A DNA stretch of 64,000 nucleotides from Trinickia violacea (GTDB lineage Bacteria > Pseudomonadota > Gammaproteobacteria > Burkholderiales > Burkholderiaceae): contig NZ_CP040078.1 of assembly GCF_005280735.1 (NCBI RefSeq), positions 682,001 to 746,000 on the forward strand. The letters run 5' to 3'. The notes under the pieces are model-generated. The model saw only the letters and a program-made list of their open reading frames with translations. It was not told where the DNA came from and searched no databases. Position 1 is the stretch's first letter. Each line of letters opens with the position of its first letter. Below, piece after piece: positions 7,264 to 16,425 of this stretch. A program made the translations under genes and the position numbers.

Positions 7264-9777
7264 ATGCCCTCCATTCCCCCTGACCGGACACGTTTGCCGC
7301 TGTCCAACTACCGGAAGAAGCGTGATTTCCGCGTCACGCCGGAGCCCGCACCGTCGGCTGCGAGCCCGTTAGCTGACGACCAGCGACTGGCCTTTGTCGT
7401 GCAAAAGCATTGGTCTGGCCGGCTGCACTATGACTTCCGACTCGAACTGGGTGGAGTCTTGCTGTCCTGGGCCGTTCCGAAGGGTCCCTGCTACGACCCG
7501 AAGGAAAAGCGGATGGCGATTCACGTCGAGGACCATCCCGTCGACTATGCGAGCTTCGAAGGCACTATCCCACCCAAGCAGTATGGCGCCGGCACCGTGC
7601 TTGTATGGGACCATGGAACGTGGGAACCCGTCGGTGACGCTCACGAGGCCGTGAAAGCGGGCAAGCTTGTTTTCCGACTCCACGGTGAAAAGCTGGCCGG
7701 ACTGTGGGAGCTGGTGCGCATCGCAAAGCCGGAGGACACGCAGGACTCGTGGATGCTCTTCAAGAAACGCGACGAGTGGGCGCAACCACTTGCGGAGTAC
7801 GACGTCATCAAGGCGCTTCCCGACAGTGTTGTCACGAAGCCGCTTGGGCTTGTGGAAGAGCGCGAGCCCAAATCGGCTCGGCCCTCGAGCGGCGTGGATA
7901 CGGAAATCGACCTCTCTGCTGCAGCGCCGGCGCCGCTTCCCGCGAAACTCGAGCCTCAACTTGCGACCCCGGCAGATTCCCTGCCTACGGGAGGAGACTG
8001 GATAACCGAGGCCAAGCTGGATGGTTATCGAATGCTCGCGCGAATCGATAAGGGGCGCGTGCGACTGTTCACCAGCGGAGGACACGACTGGACAAAGAAG
8101 CTCGTAGGTCTCGCCGCAGAGGTGGAAAAGCTAGCAGTTTCCAGTGCGTGGCTCGACGGCGAAATTGTCGTTCTCAAAGACGGCATTCCGGATTTCGCCG
8201 CGCTGCAGGATGCGATGGACGGCCCGTCCGACCGGAGTATCGTCTACTTCGTGTTTGATGTGATGTATCTCGACGGAAAGGACCTGCGGAAGGTGCCCCT
8301 GTGGGCGAGGCGCGCGGCCCTCAGCGAGCTTTTGGAAAATGCGGGCGACCGGATTCGCTTCAGTCAGGACTTTCAGGCGCCCCCGGCTCAGGTATTTGAA
8401 GCCGCCGCGGAACTGGGTCTTGAAGGCCTGATGCTCAAACGGCGTGATGCGTCGTACGTCTCGGGGAGGTCGCAGACGTGGTTGAAGGCAAAGTGCCGGC
8501 TGCGGCAGGAGCTCGTCATCTGTGGCTTCACCAATCGCAGCGGCACAGCTGGGGAAATCGGCAGCTTGCTGCTCGGATACTACGCCGACGGCACGCTCCA
8601 CGACGCCGGCAGCGTCGGCACCGGATGGGATGCCCGGACTGCGCGGGACCTGTGGGCCCGCCTCACCCCGCTCGAAGTAGACTCCCCGCCCTTTGATGTC
8701 GCCGCTGCGAAACCACGGCGGTGGTCAAGACGGGCCGCCGGCGGCGAGCGCTGGGTTCAACCCGTGTTGGTGGCGGAGCTCGAATTTGCCGCCTGGACCA
8801 CGGATGGTCTCGTGCGACAAGCCTCGTTCAAAGGACTGCGCGTCGACAAATCCGCAAGCGGTGTCATCCGCGAAGCAGGTAAGGCGCTTTCGACGAATCC
8901 CGTTCCCCAGGTCAGGGTTACTCACCCCGAGAGAATCATTGACCCGTCGACTGGCGTCACGAAGCTCGACCTGGCCCGCTACTACGCGAGCGTCGCGCAG
9001 TGGATGCTGCCTCACCTGAAGGACCGCCCGTTGGCGATGCTCCGCGCGCCGAATGGCATCGCCGAAGAGGTTTTTTTCCAGAAGCACGCGGAGAAGACGG
9101 GCATGCCCGGTCTGACGGCACACGACGGGAGTCTGTGGCCAGGACACCCATCCTTGCTGACTGTCGACACGCTCGATGCGCTGTTGTCGGCAGCGCAAAT
9201 GAACGTCGTTGAATTTCACACCTGGAACTCGACGGTTCGACGGTTGGATAAACCCGACCGGGTTATTTTCGACCTGGACCCAGGTGAAGGCGTGAAATGG
9301 GTGCACATACAGGAGGCGGCACTCCTTGTTCACACGCTTTTGCTAGAGCTAGGTCTCAAGGCGTGGCTGAAAACAAGCGGCGGCAAAGGGCTGCACGTCG
9401 TCGTGCCATTGACGCCACGACTTGATTACGAGGAGGTGAAGTCGTTCTCGCGGGCGTTTGTTCGACACATTGCGAAGACAATTCCCGAGCGTTTTTCCGC
9501 GACATCAGGCGCCGCCAACCGCGTCGGCAGGGTTTATGTCGACTTCCTGCGCAACGGGATGGGGCAGACGACGGCGGCCGCCTTCTCAGCCCGCGCCCGT
9601 CCCGGCATGGGGGTTTCGATGCCAGTCTCTTGGGAGCAGTTGTCCGCCCTGAAAAGCGGGGCGCAGTGGAATGTGCAGACAGCGCGCGAGTATCTCAGCT
9701 TCCAGTCGGAGGACCCGTGGGCGGATTACTGGTCGACGAAGCAGACGTTGGCGTCAGCGTTAAAGCGCCTACAATAA
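7264..9777 (+). CDS. ligD: Multidomain ATP-dependent DNA ligase LigD
   Basis: The 837-residue protein carries all three LigD modules in the order phosphoesterase, ligase, polymerase, as in Pseudomonas aeruginosa. The 3'-phosphoesterase domain is near residues 40-160 (QKHWSGRLHYDFRLE, then EDHPVDYASFEGTIP). The ligase core is near 225-530, with catalytic Lys251 in EAKLDGYRM and the later motif GLMLKRRDASYV. The primase-like polymerase domain is near 555-830, with the metal-binding DLDPGEG at Asp670/Asp672 and SGGKGLHVVVP. LigD processes and seals double-strand breaks in bacterial non-homologous end joining, recruited by Ku. The ku gene follows 120 bases downstream. No domain appears damaged. 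Confidence 0.95.
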   Translation: MPSIPPDRTRLPLSNYRKKRDFRVTPEPAPSAASPLADDQRLAFVVQKHWSGRLHYDFRLELGGVLLSWAVPKGPCYDPKEKRMAIHVEDHPVDYASFEGTIPPKQYGAGTVLVWDHGTWEPVGDAHEAVKAGKLVFRLHGEKLAGLWELVRIAKPEDTQDSWMLFKKRDEWAQPLAEYDVIKALPDSVVTKPLGLVEEREPKSARPSSGVDTEIDLSAAAPAPLPAKLEPQLATPADSLPTGGDWITEAKLDGYRMLARIDKGRVRLFTSGGHDWTKKLVGLAAEVEKLAVSSAWLDGEIVVLKDGIPDFAALQDAMDGPSDRSIVYFVFDVMYLDGKDLRKVPLWARRAALSELLENAGDRIRFSQDFQAPPAQVFEAAAELGLEGLMLKRRDASYVSGRSQTWLKAKCRLRQELVICGFTNRSGTAGEIGSLLLGYYADGTLHDAGSVGTGWDARTARDLWARLTPLEVDSPPFDVAAAKPRRWSRRAAGGERWVQPVLVAELEFAAWTTDGLVRQASFKGLRVDKSASGVIREAGKALSTNPVPQVRVTHPERIIDPSTGVTKLDLARYYASVAQWMLPHLKDRPLAMLRAPNGIAEEVFFQKHAEKTGMPGLTAHDGSLWPGHPSLLTVDTLDALLSAAQMNVVEFHTWNSTVRRLDKPDRVIFDLDPGEGVKWVHIQEAALLVHTLLLELGLKAWLKTSGGKGLHVVVPLTPRLDYEEVKSFSRAFVRHIAKTIPERFSATSGAANRVGRVYVDFLRNGMGQTTAAAFSARARPGMGVSMPVSWEQLSALKSGAQWNVQTAREYLSFQSEDPWADYWSTKQTLASALKRLQ

Positions 9778-9897
9778 ATCGACTGGCGGCCAGCGCAGGA
9801 ACCCGTGACGCTCGCAGCTAAGCAGTCTGGCGCCACCGGCGGCGGCATACCCCTTGCTCGGCGATTTGCTGAACCGCCAATCCGAGAGGAGAACTCC

Positions 9898-10824
9898 ATG
9901 CCTGCTCGTTCCATCGCCTCCTTATCCCTGTCCTTCGGGCTCGTTTCCATACCGGTGAAGCTGTACACGGCGACGGAGAGTTCGTCTGACGTTAGGTTCA
10001 ATCTGTTGGCTCCAGATGGTTCCCGCGTAAAGCAGCAGTACGTCTCAGAGGCAACGGGAGCGGTCGTCGAACGCTCGAACATGAAAAAGGGCTACGAATT
10101 CGAAAAGGACAAGTTTGTCGTGTTCACCGCCGACGAACTAAAAGCCCTGGAGGATGCCGCCAGTCACGTCGTCGAGATACTCGCCTTCATACCGGAGAAA
10201 GCGGTCAATCCGGTCTATTACGACAAGGCGTACTACATTGCCCCTGACAAGCGTGGTGGGAAGCCATACTGCTTGTTGCAGCAGGCGCTGGCCGAGAGTG
10301 GCCGATGCGCACTTGCCAAATGGGCATTCAAAGGCAAGACCCGAATCGTACAGGTACGGCCGGAAGCCGACGGACTCGTCTTTCAGCAATTGCTTTTTGC
10401 GGACGAGGTTCGGTCGCTCGAGGAGTTGCACATCGAACACATACAAGTGTCCGACGCTGAATTGAAGCTCGCGCTTCAGATTATCGACCAGGGGGCCGAA
10501 GACAATTACGACCCGACTGCGTACGAGGATGACGAGAAGAAGCGCATTCTTGCCGCCATCGACGAAAAGATTGAAGGCAAGCAGGTCGTCATTCACGAGC
10601 CCGACGAAGCCACGGCGGGCGGTGCGCAGGTCATTGACCTCATGGAAGCTTTGCGCGCCAGTCTAAAGGGAGGGGCAAAAGCGAAGCCCGCTTCCACACC
10701 TAAGCGCAAGAGCGCAGAGGAGCCCGTCGCGGAAATTGCAGCGGCGCCGAAGACGCGCAAGCCTGCGGCGCGCGCCCCCAAAACGCCTGCACAAGAGCCC
10801 GCAAAGGTCCGGGCACGCAAGTGA
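9898..10824 (+). CDS. ku: Non-homologous end joining protein Ku
   Basis: The 308-residue product starts MPARSIASLSLSFGLVSIPV, the usual bacterial Ku beginning, and continues through the core (FEKDKFVVFTADELKALE, FIPEKAVNPVYYDKAYY, LLFADEVRSLEEL). A Lys/Ala/Pro-rich tail after about residue 260 (KPASTPKRKSAEE, TRKPAARAPKTP) is typical of extended bacterial Ku proteins and probably binds DNA. GAGGAGA precedes the ATG. Ku forms a homodimeric ring on broken ends and brings LigD. Its stop codon overlaps the GTG of the MerR-like gene by four bases, so the next gene is translationally coupled. Confidence 0.95.
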   Translation: MPARSIASLSLSFGLVSIPVKLYTATESSSDVRFNLLAPDGSRVKQQYVSEATGAVVERSNMKKGYEFEKDKFVVFTADELKALEDAASHVVEILAFIPEKAVNPVYYDKAYYIAPDKRGGKPYCLLQQALAESGRCALAKWAFKGKTRIVQVRPEADGLVFQQLLFADEVRSLEELHIEHIQVSDAELKLALQIIDQGAEDNYDPTAYEDDEKKRILAAIDEKIEGKQVVIHEPDEATAGGAQVIDLMEALRASLKGGAKAKPASTPKRKSAEEPVAEIAAAPKTRKPAARAPKTPAQEPAKVRARK

Positions 10825-11660
10825 CGTTAGGAGATTCCGCGCGCGAGATTTCGATGCGCGAGTTGCAATCGATGCTCGGCGTTTCCCGCGCGGTGGTTTC
10901 TGGTCTGGTCACAGCGGGTTTCGTCACGCCCAGTCGGGGGCCGCGAAACGGATATCGCTTCACCTTTCAGGATGTCGTTCTGCTGCGAACCGCGCTGCAG
11001 TTGCGCGCTGCCCGGATACCGCCTCGCAAGATAATTCAGGCGCTCTCGCGGCTCAGGGAGGTACTGCCGGATGAGCTGCCGCTAACAGGCATTCGCGTAT
11101 CAGCGGTCGGCAACGATGTGGCGGTAAGGACAGGCCCCTCTCAATGGGATGCGGTGACGGGACAGCTTCTACTGGATTTTGAGGTCGCTGAAATCAAAGG
11201 CGACGTCGTCTTCCTTGACACCGCACCGGCACAGAAGGACCTCGCGCGTCAGGCTGAGGAATGGTACGACCTCGGTGAAAAGCTGAGAACGTCGGACATG
11301 ATGGGCGCTGAACAGGCATACAGAAAGGCAATCGCGCTTTCCCCGCAACCGTACTACGCCGCCTACGTTGACCTGGGTGCGCTGCTGTGTGAACTCGAAG
11401 CGCGATGTGTAGATGCGCTTCAAGTATTTGACGAGGCGCTGTCCTACTTCCCCAAGGACTCCGTCCTTCACTTCAATCGAGCCATCGCCTTTGAGGAACT
11501 GGGCCGGCTTGACGATGCAGAGCAGAGTTATCAACGATGTCTCGAGCTTGACCCATCCTACGCGGACGCCCATCACAACCTCGCAATTCTGCTCGAGACA
11601 CGTGGCGACCAGCAGGGGTTGATACGCCATTTGAGTGCTTATCGTCGGCTGACTGAGTAG
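10821..11660 (+). CDS. MerR-like HTH protein with C-terminal TPR repeats
   Basis: The 279-residue protein has an N-terminal MerR-type winged helix (SMRELQSMLGVSRAVVSGLV, then FTFQDVVLLRTALQL, near residues 10-80). A middle segment of unknown fold follows, then at least three tetratricopeptide repeats from about residue 135 (AEQAYRKAIALSP, ALQVFDEALSYFP, AEQSYQRCLELDPSYADAHH). The GTG start overlaps the ku stop codon as GTGA. An ATG 33 bases downstream would still keep the HTH. The coupling suggests it regulates, or acts together with, the end-joining proteins. A DNA-binding head with a protein-interaction tail could be a regulator or a repair scaffold; that is inference. Confidence 0.8.
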   Translation: MTLGDSAREISMRELQSMLGVSRAVVSGLVTAGFVTPSRGPRNGYRFTFQDVVLLRTALQLRAARIPPRKIIQALSRLREVLPDELPLTGIRVSAVGNDVAVRTGPSQWDAVTGQLLLDFEVAEIKGDVVFLDTAPAQKDLARQAEEWYDLGEKLRTSDMMGAEQAYRKAIALSPQPYYAAYVDLGALLCELEARCVDALQVFDEALSYFPKDSVLHFNRAIAFEELGRLDDAEQSYQRCLELDPSYADAHHNLAILLETRGDQQGLIRHLSAYRRLTE

Positions 11661-11707
11661 CAGGATGGTCTCGACGAACATGTTCAGGCGCAGCCGGCGC
11701 CCTGTCA

Positions 11708-13489
11708 CTATGTTGCTGATTGCCTCAGAACCGTCGCCAGGTCACCAAGGGAGACCGGCTTGAGGAGCTTGTAAGCGAAGAGACTACTGGCTTCCGGACG
11801 TTCGGCCTCGAGCTGGGAGAGACCAGTCATCGCGACAAACCGCGTCGTTGCGCACTGTGTGCGCTCGCGAAGCAGTCGGGCCAGTTCCGTCCCGCCCATG
11901 TCTGGCATGACAATATCAATAAGCGCGACTTCCGGTGCAAATGTCTCGACGATGGAAAGCGCCTCGCGGCCGCTCTGAGCTTGTTTCACCTCATGGCCTT
12001 CCAATTCGAGCAACGTTCCGAGTGCCTCTGTCGCGTCGACATTATCATCGACCACTAGAATGCGTCGCGGTGTGGAGGCTGGCGAGACGGACGCAGCACA
12101 TTCCTCTTCGTCTTCCGAGACCCTACGGGACGCTATTGGCAGGCGGACAATCACCCGCGTACCCCTTCCTTCGCCTTCACTGAAGATGTCAACGCGTCCG
12201 CGATGAGCGTCAACAAGGCGCTCCACCACTGACAGACCAATGCCTAGTCCTCCCTCTGCCCGAGTGCGGGCGGACGCCGATTGCGAAAACATTCGAAAGA
12301 CGTAAGGCAGCAACGCTGGCGAGATACCGATGCCGTTATCGCGCACTGTGATGATGACGTCCTCCAAAGGGCCCCCCGCGGTAGGACGATTGCTGAGGTC
12401 CGGCGCTTCCACGAGTACATCGATTTTTCCGCGCGCTGGCGTGTACTTCACCGCATTGGAGAGCAGGTTCGAGATGACTTGGACGATGCGCGCAGTGTCG
12501 GCACGCACCTGCACCGGATAAGCAGGTACATTGACAGTCAACCGATGCTGGCGTCGCTCAGTCTCTGCTTTCACCGCAGCCACGGCATCAGCGACAATGT
12601 CTTGAAGGAGCCCGTAGGTTGGTTGAATCGAATGCTTGCCATGCTTCATGCGAGATGCATCCAGCAGGTCATCTACGAGGCGACATAGGTGGACTACCTG
12701 ACGGTCGACGATATCCAGGGCCGAGAGGGCTGGGGGCTTGTCCGTACACAACTTGCGAAGGACCTTGAGCTCGGCGTCAATCGGGGCTAGCGGGTTGCGC
12801 AGTTCATGCCCAAGCGTTGCGATGAAGCTGTCTTTGTGCACTTCCGCCAACGCTAGCGCATCCTTCGCCGCTTCGGCTGCCATTGCATGACGCCGCGCAT
12901 CCGACTCAGCCCTCGAAATCGTCAAGGCGGCGCAAGTGAAATCTGCGAGCGCCGTCAGGAGCCTGCGATGCTCGGCGTCGAACCCGTGACGCTTATCCCT
13001 GGACGCGACCCAAAGCGTGCCCCAGGGCACCGGCTGCCCGGGAATCGGCACCACGAGCGCTTCCACAACGTCGGGCATTTTCGCGTACAGCCCATCAAAG
13101 TGATGCTGAGGATGTGCGAAAAGCTGTGCGCCCCGCAGATACAGCGTCATGCCATCTGGACTGTTGTCAGCAGGAATTGACGCAACTGCCGCGTTGACTT
13201 CAATGTCACCTTCGAATGCGGAGCAGTGGAATTGCCGTTTCCCGCCCGAGTCAACCGTCGCGAGGTTGATGCCAGCATAGGTGGCACCACATAGCTCACG
13301 GGCAATATGCGCGAGTTCCCGCAAGACCGCCCCGCTCGAGGTGGTCAGCGCTTGTGCGAGCTTGTGCAGTGCGCCGTTCTCCGCAGAGAAGTCGGGCGTG
13401 CGGTGCGGACGCTGGTCGAGGGCGTCGGTCACAAGCACGCCTGCCCGCCTTGCTCGGTCGACGGCGGCAGACAAGGAAAGCTCGGCCAT
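11708..13489 (-). CDS. GAF-domain hybrid sensor histidine kinase
   Basis: The 593-residue protein has a short N-terminal helix region, a GAF domain (about residues 50-190; ATYAGINLAT, WGTLWVASRDKRHGFDAEH), a dimerisation/phosphoacceptor domain with His228 in LGHELRNPL, an ATPase domain with DNGIGI and GLGIGLSV boxes, and a C-terminal receiver domain with Asp525 in LIDIVMPD. No transmembrane segment is seen, so it is cytoplasmic. The start at 13489 is chosen because GAGAGA lies upstream and the earlier in-frame ATG adds an unlikely Arg-rich stretch. It is divergent from a single-domain response regulator, a likely partner. It converges with the end-joining operon. Confidence 0.9.
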   Translation of the reverse strand: MAELSLSAAVDRARRAGVLVTDALDQRPHRTPDFSAENGALHKLAQALTTSSGAVLRELAHIARELCGATYAGINLATVDSGGKRQFHCSAFEGDIEVNAAVASIPADNSPDGMTLYLRGAQLFAHPQHHFDGLYAKMPDVVEALVVPIPGQPVPWGTLWVASRDKRHGFDAEHRRLLTALADFTCAALTISRAESDARRHAMAAEAAKDALALAEVHKDSFIATLGHELRNPLAPIDAELKVLRKLCTDKPPALSALDIVDRQVVHLCRLVDDLLDASRMKHGKHSIQPTYGLLQDIVADAVAAVKAETERRQHRLTVNVPAYPVQVRADTARIVQVISNLLSNAVKYTPARGKIDVLVEAPDLSNRPTAGGPLEDVIITVRDNGIGISPALLPYVFRMFSQSASARTRAEGGLGIGLSVVERLVDAHRGRVDIFSEGEGRGTRVIVRLPIASRRVSEDEEECAASVSPASTPRRILVVDDNVDATEALGTLLELEGHEVKQAQSGREALSIVETFAPEVALIDIVMPDMGGTELARLLRERTQCATTRFVAMTGLSQLEAERPEASSLFAYKLLKPVSLGDLATVLRQSAT

Positions 13490-13666
13490 CAAATCTCTCT
13501 CGCGAACTGTCAATCGACGTAACGAGTGAAAAAAGTACAAGTAACCGAATCGCTCACGTAGCCAAAAGAACCGGATTCGGTGCTAGGGACGTTCCAGTCT
13601 AGACTAGCGCCCGCCAGGAACGACGGTTGCTGCGCGTCACGTTGCTCTTTGATACAAGGTTTGCCC

Positions 13667-14047
13667 ATGGTTACAATCCTCGCCGTCGACGACGACCCCA
13701 ATTTACTGCGTGCCCTCGGAGTCCTGTTCGAGGAGGAAGGGTATCGCGTGCTCACCGCATGCGACGCACAAGCCGCCATGGCGATAGCCGTCGCGGAGCG
13801 GCCGGACGTTATCCTCACTGACTACATGATGCCGGGCATCAACGGCGCCGAGTTTTGTCGTCGTCTGAAATCCAACTTTACGACCGCGCGCATACCCGTG
13901 GTCGTGCTCACGGCGTTATATCCTCCGCCATCTGCGTCAGAGGACCTATGGCATGCCGTGTTGACGAAGCCGGTATCCGTTGCGAACCTACTGAAAGCAG
14001 TCAGGGCGTTTTGGGATAGAACAGGACCGAACGCGCCTGCTTGCTGA
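13667..14047 (+). CDS. Single-domain response regulator
   Basis: The 126-residue product is a bare receiver domain. It has the acidic pair in ILAVDDDPN, the phosphoacceptor Asp52 in ILTDYMMPG, Thr82 in VVVLTAL, and Lys101 in VLTKPVS. No output domain is attached. AAGG lies about eight bases before the ATG. Its gene is divergent from the hybrid kinase, 177 bases apart, which suggests a shared promoter region and a phosphorelay between them. Such stand-alone receivers usually act by protein contact or as phosphate shuttles. Confidence 0.9.
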   Translation: MVTILAVDDDPNLLRALGVLFEEEGYRVLTACDAQAAMAIAVAERPDVILTDYMMPGINGAEFCRRLKSNFTTARIPVVVLTALYPPPSASEDLWHAVLTKPVSVANLLKAVRAFWDRTGPNAPAC

Positions 14048-14234
14048 CAAAAGCTGAAGGGGCGGCAGCGTATACCGCAGCGGTAACAGCCGCAGCAAAA
14101 CGAGACGATGTCCAACTTGCTTGATGCTTGCGCCGCGCCTGTCTTACCGGCTGGGTGCCGGTTCAGATAACCCGCGCACTGTCACGGAGGACAGCACGAG
14201 ACACAAACGTGGTGACCCCGTGACGTTGCCGACG

Positions 14235-14456
14235 TTATGCTGCACGCCACCGCGTCGCGTGTGCTGCGGCGCTAAGCCTTCGCAGCAGCGCTTTCCCCGC
14301 AGCTGTGAGTGTGTACTTGGCTTCGCCAAGCTCCGATGTGACCCGCTGGACCAGCGAGATTTCTTGCAGCGCCAAGACGTCCGGGGTTGAAGCTATTGCC
14401 CCTGTAGGCGTGTTGCGCAGCCGTAAGAGCGTCGCGATTTCATGCGCACTCAACAT
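14235..14456 (-). CDS. Small winged-helix-like protein
   Basis: The 73-residue frame from the ATG at 14456 reads MLSAHEIATLLRLRNTPTG, then LALQEISLVQRVTSELGEAK and YTLTAAGKALLRRLSAA. The pattern, with a helix pair followed by a 'Y.LT..G...L' wing-like end, resembles small transcription-factor-type winged helices. A longer version adds an Arg-rich, non-conserved N-terminus. No strong ribosome-binding site is visible. It may bind DNA, but this rests on pattern alone. Confidence 0.5.
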   Translation of the reverse strand: MLSAHEIATLLRLRNTPTGAIASTPDVLALQEISLVQRVTSELGEAKYTLTAAGKALLRRLSAAAHATRWRAA

Positions 14457-14863
14457 CCGATGCGGCCGAAAGCCACGATGCGCTGATGCACCATCAGGGC
14501 GCGTTGCTGGTACAACCAAAGCCTTACTCCAAGTTGCGCGGCCCACTTGAGGCCACGCCAGATTCCGAAACAGCGAGAATTATCGACGACCTAAAAACCG
14601 ACAGGGGAAACTGCAGGTTTTTTCGCGTAACCCTTTGTAAGTCAAGTTGCAAGTTCGCACGCCAATCCGTGACCCTTGCCGTCGCGTCAGGACGGCAATT
14701 CGCACGGAGCGATGCTACCAGCGGGTTGTTTCCGGCGTTTGCCGCCGGTTCAAAATGCGAACGCTTCGCATGGTTCCCGTTGCAAGGCGGCTTGATGGCG
14801 TCAAAGGTCTCCGCCCCCTCGGCAATGGCAGTCGCGAGATGTCGAGCGTGTCGATGAGGAACG
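14457..14863. other. Stretch without a recognised gene
   Basis: It lies between two minus-strand genes and must hold the promoter of the small winged-helix gene. Open frames on the plus strand are rich in Arg, Cys and Ser and look non-coding. No terminator hairpin with a T-run was found. Confidence 0.4.
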
Positions 14864-16171
14864 TCAGGCCGGCACCTGCCCGGGTGTACCGTCCAGGATA
14901 CGAAGCTTGTCGCTCATATCGGGAACGTTGTGACCTGCCGCGCGAAGCTCGCCCACGAGCCGATGTGCAGCTGCCCGGCAGTGAGCAAGCGTCTCACGCA
15001 GGCGTGGCTCTGCCTGCAGGCCGGCCACCGCTTTCTCAAGTTCAGAAGGAGATTCGCTTAGCAGGGCGGGAACAACTTCGTCCGGCGGTATCACGGAGCC
15101 GTGACTCAACAGCTGCGCGGTCCAGTCGCACCCATACAGAAGCGCACGTCGTTCGGCCTTTCGCGCTTCGTCCTGCTCGAGCGTGGCGAGGCTGTGTCGG
15201 TTCTTCTGAATCTCAGAGCGCCACGCCGCCAGGATGTCGGCTCGCAGCGCCGCTATCGCGTCAGCGAGCGACGCGTTCTGCCCACCCGCTATAAGGCGGC
15301 GTTCATCAAGTCTGTCTAACCGGTCCCGATAGCTTTCGAGGTACGGCTGCCAATTCAACGGTAACTCCGACTTTTCGAAGAACGCGTGGCTTACCTCAGT
15401 GAGTTCGTTGCGAATATCCTGAAGGGCCTGATTGTCGGCAAGACGCGCTTCATGCACGTCGTGGGCCGTCACCATCTGCCGGTGTAGAGGGAAGAGTGGA
15501 TTGCTGAAGCGCCGCTGTAGATGTCGCTCAGCCGCGCCCGGCCGGGCGCTCCATTTCCAGTTGGGCAGCGAGTTCGCGTCAAATTCGACCGCCTGTATCA
15601 TCGGCCTGAAAACAGCCAGCGCTTCTTCTGTGGCATGGCGAAAGCAGTCTGCCAGTTTGTAGTCGTTGCCTTGCAGGGCGGCGCCCGCATTCCCCGCATA
15701 AGGTGAGTCGGGGGTGAGCCTGAGCGTGCCTGTGGCCAAAAAGAATTCCACCGGCAATTCCACGGACAGGCCTTCCTGCCTGAAGGTGCGCTGTTCAGCG
15801 GAAATTGCCTCGACTGAATGCGCCAGGCGGTTTTCCAGGTCGAGAAGCGCATCAATGGTGTCTCCCGACGACGGCTGCGCCGCATCGGCAAGCAGGCAGA
15901 AAGTTTCACGTGCCATCCTCGCCGCGATAGTTCCGTGCTTCTCAGCAAATAGCCAGAACCAAAGGGCAAGCTGGTAGCCCATGGCACCGTTTCGTGCGAT
16001 GGGTTCGACGTCAGGTGTGAATGCGATGCCCGGCGCGGCCCAGCTTGCAAACGGCGGTGCTCCGGCGCCCTGGTACATGCCTAGGAGTTGCCGTATCGAT
16101 TCATGCGTATCGTTGGGCCAGTTGCGCGCCTCCTCGTGGCGCTTCTCGGTCTTCCAGAACCTCCAGTCCAT
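14864..16171 (-). CDS. Hypothetical protein, 435 residues
   Basis: The product is soluble, helix-rich and starts MDWRFWKTEKRHEEARNWPN. It has no signal peptide or clear membrane segment, apart from a Trp-rich patch (MGYQLALWFWLFAEKHG) near residue 75. The C-terminal third (residues about 270-400) is strongly charged and heptad-like (RLDRLDERRLIAGG, LADAIAALRADILAAW), suggesting coiled coil. A small Cys-containing stretch (YGCDWTAQLL) follows. No known domain was recognised. The length and clean frame make it a real gene. The nearest neighbours give no functional hint. Confidence 0.7.
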   Translation of the reverse strand: MDWRFWKTEKRHEEARNWPNDTHESIRQLLGMYQGAGAPPFASWAAPGIAFTPDVEPIARNGAMGYQLALWFWLFAEKHGTIAARMARETFCLLADAAQPSSGDTIDALLDLENRLAHSVEAISAEQRTFRQEGLSVELPVEFFLATGTLRLTPDSPYAGNAGAALQGNDYKLADCFRHATEEALAVFRPMIQAVEFDANSLPNWKWSARPGAAERHLQRRFSNPLFPLHRQMVTAHDVHEARLADNQALQDIRNELTEVSHAFFEKSELPLNWQPYLESYRDRLDRLDERRLIAGGQNASLADAIAALRADILAAWRSEIQKNRHSLATLEQDEARKAERRALLYGCDWTAQLLSHGSVIPPDEVVPALLSESPSELEKAVAGLQAEPRLRETLAHCRAAAHRLVGELRAAGHNVPDMSDKLRILDGTPGQVPA

Positions 16172-16425
16172 TCTGAACCTCGCAAGACAGCAAGAGTATC
16201 TGTGCTACGCGCTGCGAGGGATACTTGCACACTATGCGGAGGGCGTAAACCGGAGACTGTCCTTCGCCGCCTGCCGGCGAGGTTCATGGTCGTCCCCTCA
16301 AAACCTGCCCTGGCATGCAGCATCGTACGAATCTCGCCGTTGCTACGAGTTAAGACAGCGAGACTGACGTCGACCGCGGTTGCTGCGACGGCACGCGTTG
16401 AACGACGGCGGTGCTACTTTCACGA

